Shown in pieces: positions 14,631-27,112 of a DNA stretch of 60,049 bases. The stretch is from Spirogloea muscicola. Its lineage: Eukaryota; Streptophyta; Zygnematophyceae; Spirogloeales; Spirogloeaceae. Positions within the stretch are counted from its first letter, which is position 1. Each line of letters opens with the position of its first letter. The DNA is taken from positions 75,567-135,615 of the forward strand of contig WELB01000194.1 of NCBI GenBank assembly GCA_009602725.1, written 5' to 3'. Both the position numbers and the translations under genes were made by a program. Under the pieces are notes generated by a model. The model was not told the DNA's origin and ran no database searches. It saw only the letters and a program-made list of their open reading frames with translations.

Positions 14631-16413
14631 CTAAGAGGCAGGTGCGTCCTCGGGCCACTGCTTCTTGATCTTGAATGTGTAGGAGTACGACAGATAGCAC
14701 CGCCCATCGTCATCAGTAAACTGCACAAAGCAGCAAAATGTCGATAAGGCATCTGCATGTGCTTGCTGAAAACTGAGGACTTGATGCACAAAGATTTCTA
14801 CTTCTTAGGCTGACACAGTGACAATTAAGAGCCTAAGTCCACCCTCTTCAGCCAGATTGCTTGCAAAGACAAACAAGTATGCCACTCCAAGTGAGATAGG
14901 AGGTTATGCTGTCAGCACAAGAGGCAATGCAACTCATATCTCCTGTGGGTGCCCACTTGTTTTGCATCCCCGAAGTCGTTTCACACATCTGTATCTTACT
15001 CTCACGCACATGAGCACGACTCGCATGGTGCACGACAGCCCACAATGACTGCCCCATCCTGAGTGACACACAAAATCAGGAAGCAGTCATCATAGCTGCT
15101 GGCAGACGCACCTTGGTTTTGGCCGAGTAGGTGCCACGTGCAAGCAGCCCGTGGGGAGTCAGCTCCTCTTCTGTTACATGTGTGTATGGCGCCTCCTGCG
15201 GGCTGAATACGCCCAGCATCTCCTTGTGGCTGTCCACTGCAACAGCAACCCAACGTAGTCGCTCTAGCATGAGAGCTGCAACTGGGACTGAAGTGCGACG
15301 CTAGGCTCCCAAGAAGAAGCATCAGAAGCTGAGGAGCTCAATCAAGGTCAGCAAATTGGAGAAAGAAGCAAAACAAGCAAGGCATTATTTGGAGAACGGG
15401 TGGCGACCTCTCAGGCCCTTCTTCCAGACGGTGTTGTTATATGTGAGGCCGACAACGAGCTCCTTGCGCACATAGAAGTCGAACTGACTCCGGAACTTGG
15501 ACCGCTCCTTCAGCACGAATGACGCCTTGGCGGGTGCCTCCTTGGCTGCCTCAGGCACGCCTTTGCTCGGCAGGGGCAGCTCGATGTCTTTCCGGCCGTC
15601 GACAAGGATGCGCAACGTCCGGAAGTCCACCTCGGGCTCCACAGCGCCTGCAGGCCAGGCTGGGCAGGCTAGCTGTCACTGCTGGGCGACCAGCTGGAGC
15701 AGAAGCCGAGCAGCAGCCAAGCCATGGTAGCCCTTGGCGGCTGACGATCTGCCAGTGACCTGGCCGTGCTGCAGGGCAGCGTTGTGGTGTCTCTCTGACC
15801 TTCGGAGAGTGGCCCGACGCTGCCCAGGAGCTGCTCCTTCCATCGGCACAGGCTCTCGTCGTCCTGCGCAGGTGTGCGCCGCATGTTGTGCTGGTGAGCG
15901 CGACGCAACATCTTACCACTGAGCAGCAGCTCAGGTGCTGCTCGCCCGCAATAGTCAGATGACCAAGTGTGTCTAAGCCCAGCCAGAGTCTGCTTGCCAG
16001 CAACGGGGTGCTGGGAGCTCGTCCGTGGCCATTTGCCAAGAAGCCAGTCGCCGCTGCTGAAGCTCCTCCCAGCGAAAGCCGCAGGCGTTCACATGACAAA
16101 CCTTGGCAGGACTCGGCAGCGCCTGGCCAGCCATGCCGTGGAGAGCCCCAGGTGGCGCACCTTGTCGAGCTCGAGCTGCTCCTTGAGCGCGACGGCGGGC
16201 GTGACCTGGAAGCTGGGCGCCGGATGCCCGTCCTCCGCCTCGGCCTCGGCGTCCGGCTCGTCCTCGGCCGGGCCCTCCTCCCCCTCCTCCTCCTCCTCGT
16301 CCTCCTCGGACTCGCCGCCCTCCGGCGTCACCTGGCCGCTCCCCGCGGCGACGGCAGCGGCGGCAGCGGCGGCAGTGGCGGCGGCCTCGTCCTCGCCCGC
16401 CGACGCCGTCGCC
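14631..16413 (-). CDS. Rho GDP-dissociation inhibitor (RhoGDI)
   Basis: RhoGDI extracts prenylated Rho/Rac/ROP GTPases from membranes and holds them GDP-bound. Exons (minus): start unknown to 16161, 15863-15800, 15647-15408, 15236-15112 and 14720-14631. The acidic N-terminal arm has a long Glu/Asp run. It is followed by VALKEQLELDK, DDESLCRWKEQLLGSVG, LRILVDGRKDIELPLP, SFVLKERSKFRSQFDFYV, VVGLTYNNTVWKKGLRVDSH, MLGVFSPQEAPYTHV, LARGTYSAKTK and FTDDDGRCYL. That order covers the switch-binding arm and the whole immunoglobulin-like lipid-binding fold. The end given is only the last clearly open base before an N at 16414; no in-frame Met is seen close upstream, so the start lies beyond a likely frame error between 16415 and about 16800. 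The C-terminus KKQWPEDAPAS is close to plant forms. Confidence 0.92.
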
Positions 16414-16800
16414 NAGCCCTGGGCCCCGGCCTTCCGCCTCGGCCGCTTAGGCGGGAAGCTCGCGCGGCGGCGGCGGCGGCGGGGCGATGGCTGCAGGTAG
16501 GTAGTGTGGGTTGGGGAGTGGGCACCTCTGCCGTCTCGCTGGCCACCGAATAGATGGGAGGCTGAGCCGGCTCGCCCGTCGCGCCCCGACGTGCCTGTGG
16601 CGGGCGCCGAGCGCCGTTGCCGGCCCAGTGGTTCGGCGACTCGACACCCCGCCCCGGCTGTCGGCCGAGCCCCCAACTGGTGGCCGCCCGCCAGGAGGTG
16701 ATGGCCATTGAGCCGCTTCTTCTGTCGCGCTTCCCCCACTCTGGCGTGGCTGCGCGGCTTGCCGCTTTCCTGCACCCATACCGGACCTTGTTCCTTTCCT

Positions 16801-17255
16801 GTGGGTACTAATGTCATCTTAGGTACCTTAGATTAGGTCTCCGTATTATGTAGCATTGTTTAGTCTGCACTCGACTCTGCCTGAACAATGTATTGGCTTG
16901 AATTGGCCTCCCTTTCAATTCATGCGCCCCGCGCGCCTTCTCTCTCTCTCTTCCTGACTTCCTGCTGAAGATGCTCTGCCAATTGGAGCGAAGGCTGCCT
17001 ACTTCTCTTCTGCTTCTGCTTTTTGGCCTCCCTTTCAATTCATGCGCCCCGCGCGCCTTCTCTCTCTTCTGCTTCGAAGTTTGGACATTGTTCTTCTGGG
17101 CTGGCCAACCACAGCCATCGCCCTCTCTGGCAGAGTTGCTATCTCTCTTCTGCTGCTGCGAAGGGCCAGACCACCTAGTAATAACACAAGGTCCAGAACA
17201 GATGGTAAGCGGTCTGCGCTCAGGGTAATAAGGAGTCACTCACTGAGCATAGCCG
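16801..17255 (+). repeat. Non-coding dispersed repeat with internal duplication
   Basis: From 16801 to about 16945 the sequence is the reverse complement of 34860-35000. The 'ggcctccctttcaattcatg' block and the following 'cgccccgcgcgcc' recur at 17029-17062. A hairpin module (tgggctggccaaccacagcc) follows near 17097. Related blocks occur at about 32700, 35950 (minus) and 56275. I see no protein in it. Confidence 0.7.
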
Positions 17256-17256
17256 C

Positions 17257-17560
17257 TCAGTACTCCAACCTTAGCAGCCGCAAGTCGGAAGTACTAGCAT
17301 CCAAAAGGCAGTCCCCCTGCCAGTAGTCGGAGGTGGCAGCCAGGGCACGGCCTGCACGCAAATGCAAGGCGTGAGCCAAAAAGCGCTGCAGGGAGGTGGA
17401 AATCCACATGCAGTACACCAGGGCCAGAGAGCCTGTGGCGTTGACCTCAGCCTGCTCCCCATGCCGCCAGCGGGACACCGCTTGTTGCGCAAGCCTGTGC
17501 AATTGGTCGAGCCACCGAGCGAAAGGCCACATGGACGTCAATGACGAGGGCAACAAGTAC
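17257..17560 (-). mobile_element. LINE-A 3' terminal fragment
   Basis: On the minus strand this reads the LINE-A terminus: WPFARWLDQLHRLAQQAV, LQRFLAHALHLRAGRALAA, ending SDLRLL with a stop. Parallel copies are at 31975-32290, 36225-36545 (minus) and 56345-56495. It is only a C-terminal piece with no endonuclease motif. Confidence 0.7.
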
Positions 17561-18055
17561 CTCCTGCAAAGCATGATCAGCACACCTTGCTTCCTTTGCC
17601 TCCGGTAGCCCTGGCGACTGCATGTCCTGCCTCGAGGCCGAAAACACCTGGTTGGAGCGGTCGAGGAAGGCTGGCCTGGCAGAGCTGCTTTCACACCCAT
17701 CACCCCCTGTGGAAGAGCTTCTTCTCTAATCTGCAGCGAGGACCGAAGCGTTTCCCAATTGGCAGGCGGACCTGGCCTCCGGTGGCTGTGGGCAGGTAGT
17801 TGCGCTCATTCACCCCATTGATCCACTCCGTGTAGCCTCCTCCCATGCTGCCATTGACGGCCTCCACTTCTTCGTTCCATCCAATACCTACTGCCAGAAC
17901 TGGCGATCTAAGGCAGCCGTAGGGCTGGTCGCTTGCACCCTTCAGGCGGTCGCAGTCTCCCTCCTCCTAAATTCTCGTGCTGGCCAACAGTAGCTTTGCC
18001 TGTAAGCGACCTGTCTTCTTGAGCTCCTCTTAGCAATGTAATTCCGTGTACAAGA
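17561..18055. other. Unassigned stretch
   Basis: No exon, repeat unit or RNA gene could be supported here. It lies between two minus-strand LINE pieces and is probably degraded element sequence. Confidence 0.4.
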
Positions 18056-18059
18056 AACA

Positions 18060-18745
18060 AATGTAGGCCAAAAGGCCAAGTACAAAGGCAAGCACATCTA
18101 AAGATCTACATAACCTACAGCAGATTGACCCGCTCAATAACCACGGGTCAAAATATAAAGGTCACTAATCGATGCATGAATCTTAGATGCCAGAAATGGA
18201 GCCCCTCTGCCACCAACTAGAGCTCGCCCAGCTTTCTGGTGCAAGGCACTAGTCTGAGCACGCTGCAAACAGGCCGAAACTCGTCGTCGCAAGAGCGACA
18301 GATATGCAGCTGGCAAGCCCATCTCAGCCGGAAACACATCTGCACGTCGAGTGTAGCCTAGATTGGCAATGTTTTGAAGGAGCGTGTGGAAACGAGGACC
18401 CAGACAGCCATAGATGTCGATTGCCGCTGGCAGGAGCTGATCGCATTGGGGGTAATCGGAGTAGTGCCGCAGTTTCCTTTATTCTGCACCGCCCACTGCA
18501 TGCCCAGCGATGTGAGGTCGATGCTGGGCCCTTATATGCCTCCGTAACAACGTCGACCAGGGCCCGTGGTCCTTCACCAGGTTGCACGCCCACAATGTCA
18601 AGTGTGCGGCGATGATGACGTCCCTGGGCGTCCGTGGTAGTAGCAATGATATTGTTGACTTCCACGACCGCTCGGTAGCCGGCGTCGCGCGTCAAGCCCG
18701 CCAGGGCATCGCGAAGGAGGTTGTGAATGCCCATTACTTCTCTGA
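18060..18745 (-). mobile_element. LINE-C endonuclease-to-3' UTR fragment
   Basis: The minus strand encodes GIHNLLRDALAGLTRDAGYR, then RTLDIVGVQPGEGPRALVDV (D-x14-D, the endonuclease core), then frameshifted terminal modules and a UTR containing the stop-codon hairpin near 18130. The CxC...HxxxC knuckle is absent, so it is truncated just upstream. It abuts the SMC2 3' end, where a minus-strand TGTAA is at 18819-18815. Confidence 0.8.
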
Positions 18746-19344
18746 GCTCTTAGCGAGCTCATCGCCATGTCTGGATTTCTTGAAGGCTGGGCCCCCCATT
18801 GCGGCTCTCAACCCTTACAGTGCAAGCTTTGCCTCGACAGGCAGAGCCCCTTCTGAGGGACACATACGTTGCTACTGTGAGCAGATTGAGATTGAGAAGC
18901 CGCCTGGGTGCTTGACACGAAGAACTTCAAGGGCAGTTCTTCAAGAGGGGCATATGGCAGGAGTAGCTGTGATTGGACAGCGCAAGAAACTTTCCAATGT
19001 TTTGTTGTCATTAAAAGTATAGCCTCTTCTTTCGGAATGACAAGCTGACAGGACAAGGCAATGGTCCAATGATATTATTATACAAGAGGATGAGTATCTG
19101 CCAGTACCATTTACTGGAGCAGACTGAAGGTGAACTCGGGTCTAGAGAGATTCATGTTGCCGAGCTTCGCCTGCCTGTATATCTAGTATCAAAATGGCTG
19201 TCCTTTGCAATTTGCTCGGTCACTTGGCATCTCAGGCACCAATTGCAGGAAATGCTTGCGGTGACTCTTGCAGATGCGTTGCTACCCAAGATAAAGGCAG
19301 GCGATGCTAGGGACCATGAACACCTCCGTGAGAGTCTTACATAT

Positions 19345-22300
19345 TTATTGCGAATATATTGCCCTTCTGGAAGCGGCCTTGATTGGAATGTCATTTTCTG
19401 CCTCATGTCCTTCCAATTGTTGCTGCACTGTGCGCGTGACTGTGGATAAGCCATCCACAAACTTGGTCCGAAAGACCACATTGGCATTGTTGAACATACC
19501 TTCCTTCAGAGATACCACAATGAACTGCACCACATGCAATGGCAGCTCAATGTCAGGTTAACAGAATTGCAACTAATAAAATAAGCTCATGCTCCAACAT
19601 AGGACTTAAAATCACAATCTCCTTGTACCTGGGATTGAGGAAAGTACATCTTTATCATGCGGCCTATGTTTTGTGTATGGCTAAGGTCCAGAGCAGCATC
19701 AACCTGCATAAAGTCGTCGCAAGACGACATGTGCAATGAGTCAATTTTGACTGATTAATTTACGACTCATTCTGTATCGCATGACCTTCAAAGTTAAATA
19801 TTGCAGAGCAGGTGAATGAAGGTGAACCACTGGTTGATGCATATAGAAGAGAGCTCAAAGCCCTAAATCTAAACCCCAAATCGAATTTTCTCAGTACTAT
19901 ACATACCCTAGTTAATCATTGCTTGTGCATTATCTGCTTACCTCATCAAGTATGTAAAGGGGGGCCGGTTTGAAAAGGAGAAGGGAAAGAATGAGCGATA
20001 AGGCCAGCAGGGAACGTTGTCCACCCGAAAGCTCCGAAAGTGACTGCTTCCAGACACCACCAAATGCAACCTTCACTTCCAGGCCTTCAAGAAATGATGC
20101 TCCTGCAGGATCCAGCTTTGCAGATGTACCAGGCAGAAGAGTAGAAAAGATCGAGCCAAAGTCCCTGCATAAGGCCACCTCCAGCACATGTCAAGATAGG
20201 AGCAGCTACATGCTAGTTCAAGGAGCACTGTGTCAGCTTTACAGCTTGCCAGTTGCAGGCTGGACTCTAATCAAGATGAAAGAGCTGTCAATTGGCAACT
20301 GCAAATATGTGCCTTGGAAGTCCTTTCTTACTTGTTGACCTTCTGCCATGTGACAAGTAGGGCCTTCTTCTTCTTGTCATCCAGCTCTGCAATGACCTGC
20401 TGGATCTTTGTCTTATCTGTTTTTACAATCTCTCTTTTCTGAATCAGCTTGCTGTACTCTTCTTCTGCTTGCTTCATCATTACCATCACCTTCTTGTTGA
20501 TGGTTTTTTCAAGGCTGCAAACAAGTCTTAGCCCCTTTCAGAGCCAGAACAGGCATAGCAAGCTTTTTAAACCGGCAAGCTTTACAGGGGAAAATGGAAC
20601 ATTTGAAGTGGAGCACGAGCCTTCAAGACAACACAAAGGCAACAGGAGCATCGAGGCACAGGACAGGAGGAAGAAGTTTGGTTGGCGGTGAGCTTCAGCT
20701 GACTGGTTTTCCAGGTCCATTACCTTGATAACTGATTTTGCTGCAGCAGAAGTGCTCGATGCGCGTCCTCTGGATCTTGTGCCTCAAAGTCATATGCAGA
20801 GCCAGTCCGCCCGAACTGATCCATCTCGGCTCTGATCCACATGTGCTTCTCCAAGAGCACGTCAACCAACTTTGCAGCCTCATGCTGCTTTGCGTTAATG
20901 CGCTTTATCTGTAAAGTTGTTGCAGAGGGTATGACTTTCAGTCAAGTCAACACTTTTCAGTGATGCCTGCCTCTAAATGCAGTGGCACCACCATTGACGG
21001 GTACATTTACACTAATGTAGAGCAGAAGGCAAGTGAAGCTGGATGAAGGCATATATTGCCTGCACACTCTCGTCTGACCATAAATACCTGATGCTCTTCC
21101 ACTTTTAGTGAAAGGTTGGTTGATGTCAATTGCTCCCTATGTCTCTCTTGTTCCCTGCTCATTGTAGCAATTTCTAGGTCACATTCTTCGAGACGAGCTT
21201 TCTTCTCATCTAGGTTTGCTTGTGTATCGTCGTGCTCAGCCTTCTTTCGAGCAACCTGGCATTAAGCACACATGCTGATATGAGATGCTGGGATATCGTG
21301 TAGCTCAGTGTCCTGCTTCATCCTCTTCATCTTGCTGAGATGATCCACATGTAGGTGCTCTCCATCACACTTTGAAACATAAGGCAAGTATAGCAGATAA
21401 GATAACATGCTTGCATGCTTGCTTAGCACTGCAAGGCTGTGAAGGAGGAGTGATAGAGGGTTTGTCACCTGCGCTGCAAGAACGGCCACCTTTTCTGCAA
21501 GCTTGCTTGCTTGAAGCTGTGTGGAACAGATCTGGTCTTCAAGCACCTGTAGCTCTCTATTCAGTGCATCTGCTTCCAGCAGAAGCTCCTGTCTTGCTTG
21601 CTCCTTGGCCTGCAGCATGCAAGCGACTGGATAAGCTCACTGGCACACCATGCATCTATGGAGCTGCATGAACAGCCTCCAGCAAATTTGGCAGCTGTAT
21701 CAGGTCATGAAGAACATCTTCTAATGCAGGAATTGCAGCATCGAAAAGCCATCAATCACCACTCTCACAGCAAGAACCTGCTCTATTGCCCATGATCGCA
21801 TCCACGACAAGGATGTATGTGCTTTCCAAGACTGTGCCCCACCTTCGCTTCCCTTGTTGCATGTCCCAGCCTCTCGTTGGTGCTTTTCAAAAGAGCCTCA
21901 ATGTTTTGTAGGCGTTTCTCTCGGTGCTTGCCATGTTCCACAAGTTTCTTCTCCAAGCTCGTTACTTTATCCCGACAAGCGTCCCTGCGTTCCTCGGCCT
22001 CCTTCAACTCTTGCTTAACGAGTCTCAGCTGCACCTCCAAGCTTTTCACTTCCTCAAGCAGCTAGCAAGCCATGAAAATGTCAAAGGCAATTCGTCAAAT
22101 GCAAGTCCCAGCTTAGGAGACTGACCTGAGCAATCATCACTGGCTAACAAGGATATCTCTTCCGACTTGGAATGACGATCAGGATGTCAGATATATTGGC
22201 TGGTGTACCTGGTAATATCCACTCTGTGCAAGTCTTTGTTTCAAGAGCGATAGTTGGTGAACCTTCAGGCCAAGATCAGCCTCGAGTCGCTCGTGCTCCT

Positions 22301-25300
22301 TTATGATGCTCTCTAGTCGGTTAAGCTGCACAGACAACAAGAATCTGCTTATACTCAAAGTGTCCAATAAATGGCAGCAGGATATTAGCTGACAGTGTTC
22401 TTGTGCAGCTCAGTATAGCAGCAATGCACTTGAGGGGTTCACGTTGCAAAGGAGAGGAGATTTGAGAGCCAGACCCTTCTGTGCTTCTCCCTGTGGCTGC
22501 ATCTAAGACCACATAGAGATGACAATGAGTCAGCATCTATTGGAGAATAGTAAGAGGAGAGAATGATTCTACCTTGTATCCTGTTTGTTCCAGAACTTGG
22601 TGATGATCACAGAGATCTCTCTCGGCTTGTGAGAGTTCTGCCAGCTTCCTCAACTGTGAACCTCCTTTGCTGCAGTGAAAATTGCCAGGTCAAAGTCAAG
22701 ATCGTTCAGCACAAGTTGCAAAGGGGCAGAACATCATCTATGCAACAAATTTGTCACATGCTTGTGACACTTGTAGCCATCACTTTAGATGTTACAAGAA
22801 GCTACCAAATAGGATAATGCTGGAAGCTGACCTACGGGATCCACCAGTCAAGACACCTGACGGTTGCAGAATGTCTCCCTCGAGAGTAACACATGTTGCT
22901 CGTATATCTGGATGGAATGCCACCTTGGTAATTGACACCAGAACATTCAAATGTCAGATACTCTGAAGTTTAGCTCTTGATGATCTAAGCCGCCTCATCA
23001 GACAGAAAGACAACAAAGATGAGTTTGAAGCCCTTCCTTTTAGCAACTTGTAGGTGTTTTGCCATGAGACCACCATACAGCCAGATCAAGACAAAAGCAA
23101 ATTTCTGTTCACCTTATTGGCAGTGGCTAAGTCCTTGCAAATGAATGTGCTGCCAAAGACAAACTCCATGGCAGGCTGAAATTGCATCAAGCTCACATCG
23201 TATTAGATGTTAGTCAAACTATGGCAATGTCTTGCAATTGTCATCTGCAGCTGAAGCCACTTCGGCGAGTAGTCCGGGCTATGAACAAGTAGGCCATTCA
23301 TACCTTGACACGCGAGCTGCATTCAATCAGGGAAAGTGCAGGTCTTGCATTGTGCTCGCCTACCTGCCAGAGTGTCAACTACATTTCATTGTTATGGTGA
23401 TTGCAGCTCACTTGCTGAGAGAGCTCTCCTGAAGTAGCTACAGTCTTATTAGAGTGTCTATAGCAACTATGCGCAAGACAAGATATGAATAGCTGCAGTC
23501 TTACCACAGTTTTTGCTGCAGCAAGCTGGCGCTCGTTTAGTTGGTGGTGCTCAATCTTGTCAAGTGGTATTACAGTCACCCTCCTCTTGAGGGCAGCTGC
23601 TTTGCTGAACAGCAGCTTACCAGTCTCTGCAGTATCTGTGACAAGATTATGGATCTTACTCCCTGCAGCAACCTGCAATTAAGATGTCAGCGTGTCTACA
23701 TCTTGTACTTGCTTGCCATCGGTCTACTCAGTCCAATCATGGCTTATAAGTGCAATTCAGTCTCATATGGTGATTGACGGGTCAGCATTAGAACCACATG
23801 AAGGGATGCAGTACTACTATAAGGAGAAAGTGCATCTGGGTCGCAGTCTTTCAGAAAGGGATAGCAAGCAGAGACCTCCAGGGCAAGCATGGCGGAGGTT
23901 TCTTTCACGGAGAAGAGTCGGCCCACAGTCCCCTTAACTCGTGACCGGTCAAAGCCGGGCACAGGGTCACTGTATACCACTTCGGACTGAGTCTCAATGG
24001 TGACCGTATCCACAGTGGCCTTCAGCTTCTGCACTGTTTCAGTCTCCTCCTTCTTGACCTTCAAAGGCACATATAAAGAATAGCATTTCAACGCTAGCTG
24101 CTTGACAAGGTAGCTTGAGGAACCAATCTAGCACATGTATACACATGGTACAAACCCCTCCTTGCTTGCAAGGCATTACAAGGACAGAAAAGTCTCTTGG
24201 TAGCGGCACTGTAAGGCAGGCATGAGCTTTAGCCATAGGATAGGATGTGCACTTTCTGAAGTCGTTCAAGATGAGCAGGATCATAGTCGAGGGTGGAGAG
24301 CTCTGTCTGGTAGCTTTTGACAGCCGCTTCCATCACAGCAAGCTCCTGCTCAAGTTTGCTGGCCTCTTCCTGCTTTGAGCCAAGGGCCTCGGTCCTGGCC
24401 AGTAGCTCAACCTGGAGGTACTGCATCCGGACATTTGCCTGCTTGGCTACGGATGAGGCGCCCTCAACGGCCACCTTCAGCTCACGCAGAATGTCTGTCA
24501 TGCTCTTATCATCACCCTGTGCACCACTCTTGCCTGCCAGCACAGCCTGGTGCTCCTGCTCTGCCCTTGATAGCTCGTCTGAGAGAGTCTGCACCACTTG
24601 ACGGGTGGACTCCATCTCCTCTTCTGTCCTACAAACAGCAGCCCTCTTTGCCTTGACTGCAGTCTGCAGCTCTGCTTGCTGAGCCGTCATGCTTTCAAGG
24701 ACAGTCTGTTCGGCTGCCAGCGCTTCATTGGTGTTGCTCCACATGGATGTGTTCTTGACAAGGTCCTTGGAAAGGACGTCCACAATGTTGACCAGGCCTG
24801 CCAGCTCAGCCCCCATGCGTTTCTCCTTCTCTGCCATCAGGTTGGCAATGCGCTCTCGTAGGTCCGCCATGCCTTCCTCAGTGGCCACCTTCTCACTTTT
24901 CAGCAACTCTACCCTTTGGTGGAACTGCTCTGCCTCGTCGGCAGCTTGCATGCTGGCGCGCTCCGCCTCCACAAACTCGTGCGCTATGCAGAAGCGTTTG
25001 AGGTTTTCCAGACTTGCAACTCCATCACGCCACTGCATGTATGCAGACTTTTCCTTCCTCAGGGATTCCAGCTTTGGTACTATCTCTTCTCCTAGAACCT
25101 GTTGGGAAAGAACAGAGAGCTTTGAGATCCAAAGCTTCAGTGAAGCTCCAAAGCTCTATTACAGCTCGCCCAGACTCACACTTGATGCCAATAGCTGCTT
25201 CGTGTAATGTGCCCTACACAAGACCTTCAGCTAGCAGCATCATCGATGCTTTAGTGCTTGACCACATGCTTGCACCTTCTGGATCTCATCCACTTTGGCC

Positions 25301-26061
25301 TGTTTCTTCTCTAACATCTTCAATGCGCCCTCCTTCTTCATCTCGTACATCCTGGTGCCTGCTGCCTCCTCCAGCATTGACAGCGTCTCCATTGGCCGCA
25401 TGTTGAGCACCTTTGCCAAGCATTGGATGCTATCTCTTAGCACATACAGCAGCTACTTCAAGCTATTGACATGCCCGCAGTCACCAGGAGCAGTGGCGTA
25501 CCTTGGTTACCCGTCCTTGCATGATGAGGAAGTGAGGATTGTTGACATTCAGCTGCACGGAATGGAAGAGATTCTGGACACGGCTCGGCAGAGCTGCCGT
25601 GCCATTGATGGTGTACTTGTGTCTTCCGCCAAGCACAATCTGCACGTACCTTTGAAAGTAGTGAGCAGCCTTCCTTCAAGTTGTGTGAAGGTGTAGCATA
25701 CGGCACGTCGTCAGCAGCACAGGACGGCGATGAGAGAGCCCACCTGTCGCGTGACAATGACCTGCCGACAGTCCTCGTAGCCAACGGGGCTGCTGACACG
25801 ATCGGCATTGTTGAAGGTGATGGAGACAGTAGCCTTGGTCACGCCGGCCTGACCCTGCTTGTACACCAGCTCCTGCAGCGTCTGGGCTCGCACGTGCTGA
25901 AGGTTCGTAATGCCGAGGTTGAAGCAGATGGCGTCGAGGATGTTGGATTTGCCAGAGCCATTGAGGCCTGTGATGGCATTGAAGTGGGGGTCGAAGCCCG
26001 AGACCGTCGTGCGGCGCGCATACGACTTGAAGCCGTCGATGCTGATTTCCTCGAGGTACAT
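19345..26061 (-). CDS. SMC2: Condensin subunit SMC2
   Basis: SMC2 pairs with SMC4 as the ATPase arms of condensin, which compacts mitotic chromosomes. Nineteen exons: 26061-25744, 25639-25502, 25410-25276, 25098-24253, 24058-23876, 23672-23505, 23363-23304, 23175-23113, 22923-22832, 22669-22573, 22325-22209, 22061-21843, 21609-21469, 21255-21088, 20908-20724, 20514-20332, 20164-19942, 19703-19629 and 19524-19345. They join in phase to 1196 residues, full family length. The head has [17 protein letters not shown] and Walker [13 protein letters not shown]2 signatures include [19 protein letters not shown] and [20 protein letters not shown]. Coiled coils flank the hinge ([34 protein letters not shown]). 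The C-terminal head has [16 protein letters not shown], Walker B LYILDEVDAALD and [18 protein letters not shown]. All key ATPase residues are intact. It is divergent from the SWIB gene. Confidence 0.97.

Positions 26062-27112
<1,051 letters not shown>

Noticed and set aside
24317-25207. Open plus-strand ORFs of 90-172 codons opposite SMC2
   Set aside because: They lie antisense to the long coiled-coil exon of SMC2 and have low-complexity Ser/Ala/Cys text, so they are shadows.
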